Assembly: GCA_028288595.1 (NCBI GenBank)
Contig: JAQBNK010000172.1
Location: 1 to 36,440 of the forward strand
Length of the DNA: 36,440 nt
Direction: 5' to 3'
Origin: Chitinophagaceae bacterium
Lineage (GTDB): Bacteria > Bacteroidota > Bacteroidia > Chitinophagales > Chitinophagaceae
Positions within the stretch are counted from its first letter, which is position 1; every line of letters begins with the position of its first letter. Positions 26,901-33,699 of the stretch are shown here, piece after piece. Below the pieces are notes generated by a model, which was not told the DNA's origin, ran no database searches, and was given only the letters and a program-made list of their open reading frames with translations. A program made the position numbers and the translations under genes.

Positions 26901-27423
26901 ATTTACAGAGGCGCCCGAAACGCTGAGACAATTTATGAAGCAACGTTTCAGGTGGACATTCGGCGTTATGCAAACATTCTGGAAACACCACACCGCTCTT
27001 TTTAACCTGGAGAACAAAGGTTTGGGATGGGCGGCTCTGCCGGATATTCTTTTGTTCAAATATATCATCCCATTATTCGCACCGATCGCTGATGCTTTAA
27101 TGTTTATCGGTTTGCTTTCATCCGACAGCAGGGGAAAGATTGGAAAATATTATCTTATTTTCCTTCTCGTAGATGCATTGATCGCTTATATAGCTTTTGT
27201 GTTTGAAAAAGAAAAACCCTGGAAACTGATCTGGCTGATACCCCAAAGACTTATCTACCGATGGATCATGCTGATCATTTTATTCCGCTCTATCCGCCGT
27301 GCAGCAAAAGGTGAATTACAAAACTGGGGTGTGTTGAAGAGAACAGGCAATGTAAAAGATATTGTTACACCTTCTTCCATACCAGGTCCTGTACTCACAC
27401 CTGAGCCAGTACGGGTCATGTAA
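23983..27423 (+). CDS. Trimodular GH18-like / NodB deacetylase / GT2 membrane protein
   Basis: One chain of 1146 residues joins three enzymes. After TM1 (25-42) comes a GH18-like barrel (about 115-425) whose catalytic motif reads EGINIDFEE, with the acid Glu kept at 228 and the first Asp positions replaced by Glu and Asn. A NodB/CE4 deacetylase follows (about 495-695): TFDDG 499-503, HTFTH 552-556, RPPFN, DPEDW, LLHDAGG 658-664. After a membrane segment near 725-755 comes a processive GT2 (772-990): DDGS 808, DAD 859-861, ED 950-951, QRFRW 987-991. Several C-terminal TM helices end it. It could polymerise, deacetylate and trim an N-acetylglucosamine polymer (inference). A TTG at 23965 would add six residues. 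Confidence 0.93.
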   Translation: MQPGSAQIFQTKNKTRWKRVKWSTRFIIILLFCSIPVFIISMRDLFMPVIPNLEIAQSMKTALTAEQALAKETPLSKKYKGFRKFIDLQWSAKKGLSQDIFQRKKNKSKPIFNDSTGVRAAFYVDWDPQSFYSLRGNIDKLNLVIPEWFFLDPKTDTLITKIDGAALRLIKKAGVKITPLLTNNINQSFNGDVVHRILHSPAKKQRLIRDIEKVLLENKFEGINIDFEELPEKTNEPLTQFQKELYTQLHQHGLLVTQEVSPFNQDYDYAALSKYNDLVFLMAYDEHSPDTRPGTISGQRWIEAAVDELAKQVSFNKIVLNMAGYGYDWSKDSVQTVTYAQALVHASDNNAKVDFDNDTYNVKYTYTDAQNNPHQVYLADAATNFNTMRFATEYGLAGTALWRLGSEDSRLWSFYNKPMSIAALQHLDFSALEKLQSKNPVDYIGEGEVLDVIATPRPGHIQPELDTSLMLISEENYDSLPSQFVVRKWGKADNKLVLTFDDGPDPLYTKQILDTLAKYHVPGSFFVVGIMAENNIPLVKRIYREGHEIGNHTFTHPNMAEVGIKRAYIEMDATRLLIECITGHSTIMFRPPFNADSEPESMQELIPVSLSRNKNYLMVGESIDPEDWEAGEIENFNADTVFNRVVRYHEATDGNIILLHDAGGDRSATVEAVPKIIKYFEARGYTFTTVADLLGKKREDLMPPVPRDSGYYIIQVDFVLAEIGYYLGNILYSIFITFLILGALRLMIVAVFAYRQRKKEKTHHLDDLYGLPLVSIIVPAYNEEVNAVSSIQNLLQCDYKNFEIIFIDDGSTDDTFKKVSAAFNDHSHVKVFTKPNGGKASALNYGIAQSHADFVICIDADTKLKTDAVRLMVKHFNDENVGAVAGTVKVGNEVNLLTRWQSIEYTTSQNFDRKAFVYVNAITVVPGAIGAFRKDAMMLAGGFTTDTLAEDCDLTIRILHEGYRIANEPAAIAFTEAPETLRQFMKQRFRWTFGVMQTFWKHHTALFNLENKGLGWAALPDILLFKYIIPLFAPIADALMFIGLLSSDSRGKIGKYYLIFLLVDALIAYIAFVFEKEKPWKLIWLIPQRLIYRWIMLIILFRSIRRAAKGELQNWGVLKRTGNVKDIVTPSSIPGPVLTPEPVRVM

Positions 27424-27470
27424 ACAAATCTAATCTTTGCTTTCTATTAATTAAAGCCTCTGGCAATCTT

Positions 27471-28211
27471 TTGGAAACATTTAAAACAAGGGGAATTATT
27501 CTGCGCACCACAAATTATGGTGATACGAGTGTTATCTGCTCTGTGTATACTGAAATATTCGGCGTGCAGAGTTATATAATGAAGGGTGTAAGAAAGGGCA
27601 CAAAAAAATCGGCTCCGAAAGTAAATTATTACCAGCCTGCATCTATTCTTGAAATGATCGTATATCATAACCCCTTAAAACAACTGCAGTTTGTAAAAGA
27701 TATCCAGTGGGGAATTTTATACCAGCAGGTTTCATCCAACGTAGTTCGCAATACCGTAGCGATGTATATAATAGAATTGCTGCAACATAGTCTTAAACAA
27801 CCCGAAGCACATCCTGAATTATATTATCTGGCAGAGGATACATTAAAGCAACTGGATACAGGTAACGATACATTAGCCGCTAATCTGCCGCTCTATTTTA
27901 TGCTGCATCTTTCCTCTGAGCTCGGATTCCGGATCACCGATAACTTCAGCTCATTAAATACTGTTCTCGATCTTAAGGAGGGCGAATATATTACTGATGT
28001 TCCCCCGCACCCTTATTACATTACTGATCAACCTGCTCAGCTGATCTCAGATCTTTCACGCATCCAGTTCTATAATGACCTTGAAAATTTTAAAGTAAAC
28101 CGGGATCTGCGCAGGCAGGCTTTATATGCTTTACAGGATTATTTCAAGCTGCATATTGCAGACTTTGGCGATTTAAAAAGCTATGCTATTTTGCAGCAGA
28201 TACTTGGTTAA
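27471..28211 (+). CDS. recO: DNA repair protein RecO
   Basis: RecO helps load RecA onto SSB-coated DNA in the RecFOR pathway. The 246-residue protein has the N-terminal OB-fold start (FKTRGIILRTTNYGDTSVICSVYTEIFG) and the helical C-terminal domain (FMLHLSSELGF...). Unlike Deinococcus RecO, I see no four-Cys zinc cluster; only one Cys is present. The start is TTG at 27471, giving METFKTRGII, which lines up with other RecO proteins. A TAATCTTTG sequence (27431-27439), one base longer than the -7 consensus, is suitably placed upstream. The gene follows the large polysaccharide gene by 47 bases but probably has its own promoter. Confidence 0.93.
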   Translation: METFKTRGIILRTTNYGDTSVICSVYTEIFGVQSYIMKGVRKGTKKSAPKVNYYQPASILEMIVYHNPLKQLQFVKDIQWGILYQQVSSNVVRNTVAMYIIELLQHSLKQPEAHPELYYLAEDTLKQLDTGNDTLAANLPLYFMLHLSSELGFRITDNFSSLNTVLDLKEGEYITDVPPHPYYITDQPAQLISDLSRIQFYNDLENFKVNRDLRRQALYALQDYFKLHIADFGDLKSYAILQQILG

Positions 28212-28221
28212 AGCTAAAAGG

Positions 28222-28268
28222 TTTACCACATAGATATACATGCAATTAGAATTGTGCACCTATGTAAA
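28222..28268. repeat. Imperfect nested inverted repeat after recO
   Basis: Outer arms TTTACCACATAG (28222-28233) and CTATGTAAA (28260-28268) enclose inner arms TGCAATT (28241-28247) and AATTGTGCA (28250-28258, one bulge). The whole segment can fold into a long hairpin. It shares the ACATAG core with the repeat after birA. There is no coding sequence in this gap. Confidence 0.45.
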
Positions 28269-28328
28269 ATTGTAAATCGATCTAATTCACTCAAATTCGT
28301 GTAATCATAATACTGATAAACATTTCCC

Positions 28329-29336
28329 ATGAAACTTGTCTCTTATATCAAAGGTGGCCACGATCAGCTTGCGATCCTAGTCGATGGTTATTTATATGAT
28401 ATGGATCTTCTTCACCCAGAATTACCTTCCGGCATGCAGATGCTGTTGCAATACTGGGAAGAAAGTATTGATATCGTCAGCAACATGGAGGCAGCAGTTA
28501 AAGATGGTCGTGTTGGAAAAGAAAGAGGTACACCAATTGAAACGGTAAAATTGCTTGCGCCTGTTCCCTTTCCCGCAAGTTGCAGGGATGGTTATGCTTT
28601 TCGCCAGCATGTTGCTGCAGCAAGGCGCAATCGGAAAGTGGAAATGATTCCCGAGTTCGATCAGTACCCGATTTTTTATTTTACTAACCATCACAGCATA
28701 CAGGGCCCCGGCGAAATAAATTGCATGCCGGATCATTTTGAGAAACTTGATTTCGAACTGGAAGCGGCTATCGTTATTTGCAAACCCGGGAGAAATATAC
28801 CAGCAGAAGAAGCCCATGAATATATTGGCGGATTAATGATCATGAATGATATGAGTGCAAGAACCTTGCAGATGGAAGAAATGTTATTGAATCTCGGCCC
28901 CGCAAAAGGAAAAGATTTTTCTACTGTAATAGGTCCGTATCTAGTTACACTTGATGAGCTGGCGAAATTTGAAGTGAATGCAAAAGAAAACCATGTTGGA
29001 AAAAGCTGGAACTTAAAGATGACCTGCACTGTAAATGGCGTTCAGGTAAGTGAGGGAAATTTAGCAGACATGGACTGGACCTTCGCTGAAATTATTGAAA
29101 GAGCATCTTATGGTGTTGATCTTCATCCCGGGGATATAATAGGAAGCGGAACAGTTGGAACAGGATGTTTTTTAGAATTGAATGGAACAGGAAAATTAAA
29201 TAATCCTGATTATGAAGAACAGTGGCTAAGAGAAAATGATGTTGTTGAAATGGAAATTGAGCAACTTGGAATTTTGCAGAATAAGATTGTTAAAGAAGAC
29301 ACTGAATTATCAATTTTAAAAAAGAAGAAAAAATAG
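28329..29336 (+). CDS. Fumarylacetoacetate hydrolase-family protein
   Basis: The 335-residue protein has the FAH fold. Metal ligands appear in KLDFELEAAIVI (Glu pair) and MNDMSAR (Asp). PIFYFTNHHSIQGPGE is the block seen before the catalytic core, and IIGSGTVGTGC is the conserved C-terminal loop. FAH enzymes cleave fumarylacetoacetate in tyrosine breakdown; relatives act on other beta-diketo acids. It is followed by a flavin reductase-like gene, a pair that recurs with homogentisate genes in Bacteroidetes, which favours aromatic amino acid degradation (inference). The end is basic (KKKKK). Confidence 0.88.
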   Translation: MKLVSYIKGGHDQLAILVDGYLYDMDLLHPELPSGMQMLLQYWEESIDIVSNMEAAVKDGRVGKERGTPIETVKLLAPVPFPASCRDGYAFRQHVAAARRNRKVEMIPEFDQYPIFYFTNHHSIQGPGEINCMPDHFEKLDFELEAAIVICKPGRNIPAEEAHEYIGGLMIMNDMSARTLQMEEMLLNLGPAKGKDFSTVIGPYLVTLDELAKFEVNAKENHVGKSWNLKMTCTVNGVQVSEGNLADMDWTFAEIIERASYGVDLHPGDIIGSGTVGTGCFLELNGTGKLNNPDYEEQWLRENDVVEMEIEQLGILQNKIVKEDTELSILKKKKK

Positions 29337-29337
29337 T

Positions 29338-29378
29338 TCTCGCGGAATACGCAGAAGATTTCCGCGTATTCCGCGAGA
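29338..29378 (+). repeat. Perfect 15-base GC-rich inverted repeat
   Basis: TCTCGCGGAATACGC (29338-29352) and GCGTATTCCGCGAGA (29364-29378) are exact reverse complements around an 11-base loop. The arms are far more GC-rich than the surrounding DNA. The structure fills the gap after the FAH stop and before the flavin reductase ATG. With no T-run downstream, it may be a processing or stability element, or a copy of a dispersed palindromic repeat. Confidence 0.75.
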
Positions 29379-29390
29379 CAATAAAACATT

Positions 29391-30281
29391 ATGTTCCTTA
29401 ATCTTTCAGAACTTACCCCCCTTGTCAAACAAAACTGGATGCAACATGCAATTGGTCCCCGACCTATTTGCTTTGCGAGTACAATAGATAAAGATGGCAA
29501 GGTAAATCTCAGCCCATTTAGTTTTTTCAACATGGTTTCTTCTAACCCGCCGGTGGTAATCTTTTCCCCTTCGAGAAGGGTAAGAGATAATTCAACTAAA
29601 CATACACTTCAAAATATTTTAGAAGTACCTGAGGTCGTAATAAATATTTGTGATTATGATATGGTGCAGCAGGTAAGCTTGGCAAGTTGCGAGTTTCCTA
29701 AAGGAACAGATGAATTTATTAAAGCAGGGTTTACAAAAGAAAAAGCATCTCTTGTTGCACCACCATTGGTTAAAGAATCTAAAATAAGAATGGAATGTAA
29801 GGTGCTTGAAGTAAAAAGTTTGGGAGACACTGGCGGGGCAGGGCAGGTTGTTTTCGCAGAAGTATTATGCATGCATGTTGATGAAAGCATTTTGAATGAT
29901 GATAGAACCATGATAGATCAAACTAAACTTCACCATATTGCGAGGCTGGGCGGTGATTGGTATGGCAGGGTTGGCCCTGAAAATTTATTTAAAGTAGAAA
30001 AACCGAACATCAAATCAGGAATTGGGGTAGATGCCTTACCTGGAACGATACGCAACAGCAAAATTCTTACAGGCAATAATTTAGGACAATTAGGAAATGT
30101 GCATGATCTACCTGTAGTTGATCCTTCATTTGAAGATGAAAAACTTAAAAATATTTTTCAATATTATTCCCTGTCTTCCGAAGAAATGGAAAAAGAACTT
30201 CACATGTATGCACGGCAGTTATTAGATGAGGGGAATGTTACAGCAGCATGGCAAGTGCTGCTTTCAAATGAAATTGCCTAA
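29391..30281 (+). CDS. Flavin reductase-like FMN-binding protein
   Basis: The 296-residue protein has the flavin reductase domain in its first 200 residues: IGPRPICFASTIDKDGKVNLSPFSFFN is the FMN-contact region, followed by NPPVVIFSPSRR and VINICDYDM. About 90 residues form a C-terminal extension with no clear motif. Such proteins use NAD(P)H to reduce FMN, or bind FMN for other chemistry. Location next to the FAH-family gene suggests a shared catabolic role. The stop lies 4 bases from the stop of the convergent SDR gene. Confidence 0.87.
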   Translation: MFLNLSELTPLVKQNWMQHAIGPRPICFASTIDKDGKVNLSPFSFFNMVSSNPPVVIFSPSRRVRDNSTKHTLQNILEVPEVVINICDYDMVQQVSLASCEFPKGTDEFIKAGFTKEKASLVAPPLVKESKIRMECKVLEVKSLGDTGGAGQVVFAEVLCMHVDESILNDDRTMIDQTKLHHIARLGGDWYGRVGPENLFKVEKPNIKSGIGVDALPGTIRNSKILTGNNLGQLGNVHDLPVVDPSFEDEKLKNIFQYYSLSSEEMEKELHMYARQLLDEGNVTAAWQVLLSNEIA

Positions 30282-30285
30282 GTTT

Positions 30286-30993
30286 TTACAGGTCGCCCAA
30301 CTGCGGCCGCACAATTATATCTTCTACACAAGCCTGGGGTGAAAGAAATGAAGAAGCATAAATAAGATCAGCAATATCTTTTGCTTCCATAATTCGCTTG
30401 GGGTCAACACCAGATCGGGACCATGAATCTGTATACGCCGCGCCGGGATAAACCGCGGTTACTTTTATATTATAAGATTTCAACTCTTCTCGCAGGTTTT
30501 TTGAAAAACCGGCAAGTGCAAATTTGCTGATGCTGTAGGCACCACCATTTTCATAAGCCTGCAGAGATGCTATTGAGCACATATTAAATATGTGCCCGCT
30601 TTTTTCTTTCATCATCGCAGGCAATAAGGATCTTGTTAAATAATAAGCGCTGTAAAGATTAGTATGCATCATAGATTCAAGCGTTCCGTCTGGTTCATTA
30701 TGAACACTCCCTGGTAAAAAACTACCTGCATTATTAATCAGTATATCTATCTTTTTTCGTTTGGATAAAAACCATTGTGCAAACGCTTCCACCTCTTCTT
30801 TTACCGATAGATCCGCAGGGTAAATATCAACTGTTATTCGGGGGTTTATCATTTTCAATTCCGTTTCAACCTGTTCAAGATTTATTTTATTTCTTGAACA
30901 AAGAAAAAGGGCATCGGCATTTTCACCCGCAGCAAACCGCTCCCCGATCGCTTTTCCCAATCCTTTGGAAGCGCCTGTTATAATAATGTTCAT
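30286..30993 (-). CDS. Short-chain dehydrogenase/reductase
   Basis: This classical SDR of 235 residues has the cofactor loop TGASKGLG (6-13), the NNAG motif (87-90) and the catalytic triad S140, Y153 and K157 (YSISK). An Arg in CSRNK after beta-2 suggests NADP preference. The ending is short, without a targeting motif. The substrate cannot be predicted. The neighbouring HAD gene is divergent, and the flavin reductase gene converges on it. Confidence 0.92.
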   Translation of the reverse strand: MNIIITGASKGLGKAIGERFAAGENADALFLCSRNKINLEQVETELKMINPRITVDIYPADLSVKEEVEAFAQWFLSKRKKIDILINNAGSFLPGSVHNEPDGTLESMMHTNLYSAYYLTRSLLPAMMKEKSGHIFNMCSIASLQAYENGGAYSISKFALAGFSKNLREELKSYNIKVTAVYPGAAYTDSWSRSGVDPKRIMEAKDIADLIYASSFLSPQACVEDIIVRPQLGDL

Positions 30994-31061
30994 CCCGCGA
31001 AGTTAATACAGTGTTCGCAGTTCCCAGATTGGCGGATGCCCGTTTCGCATTAATTTGCAGG

Positions 31062-31763
31062 ATGCAGTACAAGCATCTTTTTTTCGACCTGGATCATACA
31101 TTATGGGATTTTGAAATGAATGCAAAAGAAACCCTCCTGGATCTTTTCAGCATCAATGGCCTTGCAGAACGGGGAATAGAAAGTTTTGATTTCTTTTTTG
31201 AACGTTATTCATACCATAATGAAAGACTATGGGACCGCTATACGAAAGGATTCATAAAACAGGAGGAATTGCGATGGAAGAGAATGTGGCTTAGTTTACT
31301 TGATTGTAAAATTACAGATGAGCCGCTTGCAAGAAAAATGGCCGTACAATTCCTGGAGAAACTTCCTTTTAGAACCAATGTATTCCCATATACAGTGGAA
31401 ATTCTCCAATACCTTCAAAACAAAAACTATCAGCTTCATTTGATAACAAATGGTTTTGATGATGTACAGCATGGAAAATTAAAGAGCTGCAATATTCATA
31501 TTTATTTTGGTCATGTTATTACGTCTGAATGTGCAAACAGCCTCAAACCGAATAAAGAAATATTTGATTTCGCATTAGTAACCGCGGGAGCCACAGCCGA
31601 AGAAAGTTTGATGATAGGCGATAATATCGAGGCTGATATTATTGGCGGAATGAAGGCAGGAATGGATACCGTTTATGTAAACCATCTTAAGGCCGAATTA
31701 CCACAGGGCATCACACCCACTTATATCATTCATCATCTAAAAGAGCTGGAAAACATTTTATAA
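31062..31763 (+). CDS. YjjG-like HAD phosphatase (nucleotidase)
   Basis: The 233-residue HAD hydrolase has the nucleophile motif FFDLDHT (D9, D11), motif II ITNGF, the motif III lysine in LKPNK and motif IV GDNIEADI. The YjjG group removes phosphate from noncanonical pyrimidine nucleotides, and the WDF residues after the nucleophile loop fit it. I chose the ATG at 31062; a GTG at 31011 would add 17 residues not seen in the family. A TTAATTTG sequence resembling the -7 element lies 5 bases upstream, so the leader may be very short. Confidence 0.86.
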   Translation: MQYKHLFFDLDHTLWDFEMNAKETLLDLFSINGLAERGIESFDFFFERYSYHNERLWDRYTKGFIKQEELRWKRMWLSLLDCKITDEPLARKMAVQFLEKLPFRTNVFPYTVEILQYLQNKNYQLHLITNGFDDVQHGKLKSCNIHIYFGHVITSECANSLKPNKEIFDFALVTAGATAEESLMIGDNIEADIIGGMKAGMDTVYVNHLKAELPQGITPTYIIHHLKELENIL

Positions 31764-31790
31764 AAAAATCCCGTTCAAAATTGAACGGGA
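31763..31790 (-). terminator. Hairpin terminator between convergent genes
   Basis: TCCCGTTCAA (31769-31778) and TTGAACGGGA (31781-31790) form a perfect 10-bp inverted repeat. A run of A residues (31762-31768) gives a U-tract for minus-strand transcripts, so it serves best as the terminator of the Cys-rich peptide gene. It also lies 6 bases after the HAD stop and may act in both directions. Confidence 0.82.
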
Positions 31791-31810
31791 ACTTATTTCA
31801 TTGGGCTATT

Positions 31811-31999
31811 CTAATGTTTCTTAACAGCAGCAGTGGCTGTTTTCGCATCTTTCTTGCAGCATGCTTTAGCACCTTTGCTGCATTCCTTCTTATCGCCGTC
31901 TTTGCAACAGGCTGCTTTTTTAGGCTTCTTGTTGTCTCCTGCAAAAGCTAAACCACTTACCAGTAATACGGCGGTGGCCAGGGTTAAAACTTTTTTCAT
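31811..31999 (-). CDS. Small secreted Cys- and Lys-rich peptide
   Basis: The 62-residue precursor has a standard signal peptide (KKVLTLATAVLLVSGLAFA, cleavage likely before GDNKK). It leaves a mature peptide of about 42 residues, very rich in Lys and Ala, with five Cys arranged as CC, C, CC (AACCKDGDKKECSKGAKACC). The pattern is compatible with metal binding or disulfide formation in the periplasm. Small secreted peptides with CC motifs and GDNKKPKK-like starts occur in Bacteroidetes, with no assigned role known to me. A good terminator lies downstream. Confidence 0.75.
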   Translation of the reverse strand: MKKVLTLATAVLLVSGLAFAGDNKKPKKAACCKDGDKKECSKGAKACCKKDAKTATAAVKKH

Positions 32000-32050
32000 A
32001 TTTCTTTTTTTAGATAAAATAAATATAAGGACTTTATAATAAGCACCGTG

Positions 32051-32713
32051 TTAATTCAGGCCCAGTGTGGCGAGTACTGTTTTGCCGCCCTTTACTTTTT
32101 GATTCAGCTTTACCTCAATAACAGCATCTACCGGAAGTAAAACGTCTACACGGCTGCCAAATTTGATAAATCCCATTTCGGCGCCCTGCTCAACATCCTG
32201 TCCCGGCTTCAGGTAATTACAAATACGTTTTGCCAATGCACCGGCAATCTGTTTCACCAGGATTGTGCCGGCGCCATTTTCAATTACAACGCTATGGCGC
32301 TCATTTTCTGTAGAAGACTTGGGGTGCCATGCCACCAGGTATTTTCCTGGATGATATTGGCTATACAAAACTGTTCCGCTTACCGGGTTACGATTTACGT
32401 GCACGTTAGCGGGACTCATAAAAATGCTCACCTGTATCCTTTTATCTTTAAAATATTCCACATCAGTTATTTCTTCTATCACCACCACTTTTCCATCAGC
32501 CGGGCAAATTACCTGGCTTTCATGCACCGTAAACTCCCGGTTGGGTATACGAAAAAAAGAAACGATAAATAAAACGATAATGAGTGATGCTATGAATATG
32601 AGCGACGCTATGAAATGATGATGTCTTAACAGAATAAAACTGAGAATATTTATTATACCGAATAATATTGCGCCATAAGCGATAGAACGGTAGCCTTCTT
32701 TGTGAATGATCAT
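32051..32713 (-). CDS. psd: Phosphatidylserine decarboxylase proenzyme
   Basis: Psd makes phosphatidylethanolamine from phosphatidylserine at the inner membrane. The 220-residue protein is the short bacterial type with two N-terminal membrane segments (about 10-52). It has the core blocks CPADGKVVVIEE, IFMSPANVHVNRNPVSG and the self-cleavage site G186-S187 in KFGSR, where Ser becomes the pyruvoyl group. It follows cdsA, the enzyme making the CDP-diacylglycerol precursor, with a 74-base gap that holds its own -7 element. Confidence 0.95.
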   Translation of the reverse strand: MIIHKEGYRSIAYGAILFGIINILSFILLRHHHFIASLIFIASLIIVLFIVSFFRIPNREFTVHESQVICPADGKVVVIEEITDVEYFKDKRIQVSIFMSPANVHVNRNPVSGTVLYSQYHPGKYLVAWHPKSSTENERHSVVIENGAGTILVKQIAGALAKRICNYLKPGQDVEQGAEMGFIKFGSRVDVLLPVDAVIEVKLNQKVKGGKTVLATLGLN

Positions 32714-32729
32714 GAAAAAAATTGAGCCG

Positions 32730-32737
32730 CAAAGATA
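32730..32737 (-). promoter_or_regulatory. psd -7 promoter element
   Basis: Read on the minus strand the bases are TATCTTTG, an exact TAnnTTTG, 16 bases before the psd ATG. It suggests psd can be transcribed apart from cdsA. No -33 TTG is seen at the right distance. Confidence 0.45.
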
Positions 32738-32787
32738 ATATACATCGAAGCTTTTGGTGCGAATAATACCTTAATTCTGTTTAAGCC

Positions 32788-33678
32788 CTATCCCGTTAAA
32801 ATAATAACATATAACCATACCGCCGGGGCCGCAATTAATAAAGAATCAAACCTGTCAAGAAACCCGCCATGGCCCGGCATCATAGTGCCGCTGTCTTTAA
32901 CGCCTGCTATTCTTTTAATTTTACTTTCCAGCAGGTCGCCGAGTGTTCCTGCAATAGCTGCGATAGTAACGATGATATACCAGTGACAACCCTGTAAGGG
33001 ATAACCTTGCGGCGTAAAATACACAGCCAGCCAGCCCATCACCACAACACAAAGAATTACCCCGCCGATAGTTCCTTCCCATGTTTTTTTGGGTGAAATT
33101 TTTGAAAACGGCGTTCTTCCAATAAACGATCCCACGATATAGGCCATCGTATCATTCACCCACATACACAAAATGATAATGAGCGGAAGGAGCAAACCAT
33201 TATCAGACCATGTATGGTTTAGTTTGTCATAATCCATCCCAATCGTTCTGAGATAGACAAGCACGGCTAAACTAAAAGAAATATAAATCAGCCCGGCAGA
33301 AGAAAGACCTATCATTTTAAAATCTATATGCCGACTGAATAAAGTTTCCATTACAGGGAGCAACACCACAAAAACGATCAGCATTCCGAATGCAATTTCC
33401 TGCAACCTTAAACTGCCGATCATAAAAGCAGGATTAGTGAGCCAGAGCATAAAAACCCATCCTGCTATCATTACACCATATTGATGAAAGCGGGTGATAT
33501 CTTTATAAGCCGGGTAAATTTTTTGAAGAAGCTTTTCATATTCGATCCAGCAACCGAAATGAATGATACTGAATAACACTAAAAATGTCCAGTGATTAAT
33601 AAACCCTGCAGTCATTACCAGTACAAAAACTACTGCTGATAAGGCCCGTGTTTTAAAACTTTCGGCATCAAAAGCCAT
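32788..33678 (-). CDS. cdsA: Phosphatidate cytidylyltransferase
   Basis: CdsA makes CDP-diacylglycerol from phosphatidate and CTP, the branch point for phospholipid synthesis. The 296-residue protein has about eight hydrophobic segments. It has the metal/CTP block ISPKKTWEGTIGG and the C-terminal signature KIKRIAGVKDSGTMMPGHGGFLDRFDS region, with the two Asp residues of the family. It begins 21 bases after the CPBP protease gene and precedes psd. In many Bacteroidetes, cdsA and psd follow the LUD gene of the ftsH operon; here they lie about 15 kb away. Confidence 0.95.
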   Translation of the reverse strand: MAFDAESFKTRALSAVVFVLVMTAGFINHWTFLVLFSIIHFGCWIEYEKLLQKIYPAYKDITRFHQYGVMIAGWVFMLWLTNPAFMIGSLRLQEIAFGMLIVFVVLLPVMETLFSRHIDFKMIGLSSAGLIYISFSLAVLVYLRTIGMDYDKLNHTWSDNGLLLPLIIILCMWVNDTMAYIVGSFIGRTPFSKISPKKTWEGTIGGVILCVVVMGWLAVYFTPQGYPLQGCHWYIIVTIAAIAGTLGDLLESKIKRIAGVKDSGTMMPGHGGFLDRFDSLLIAAPAVWLYVIILTG

Positions 33679-33699
33679 TAATGAATGTTTATATTGAAA

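Noticed and set aside
28329-30281. A defence system formed by the FAH, flavin reductase and SDR genes
   Set aside because: All three are ordinary metabolic enzyme families and the SDR is convergent. Nothing indicates nuclease, sensor or toxin functions.
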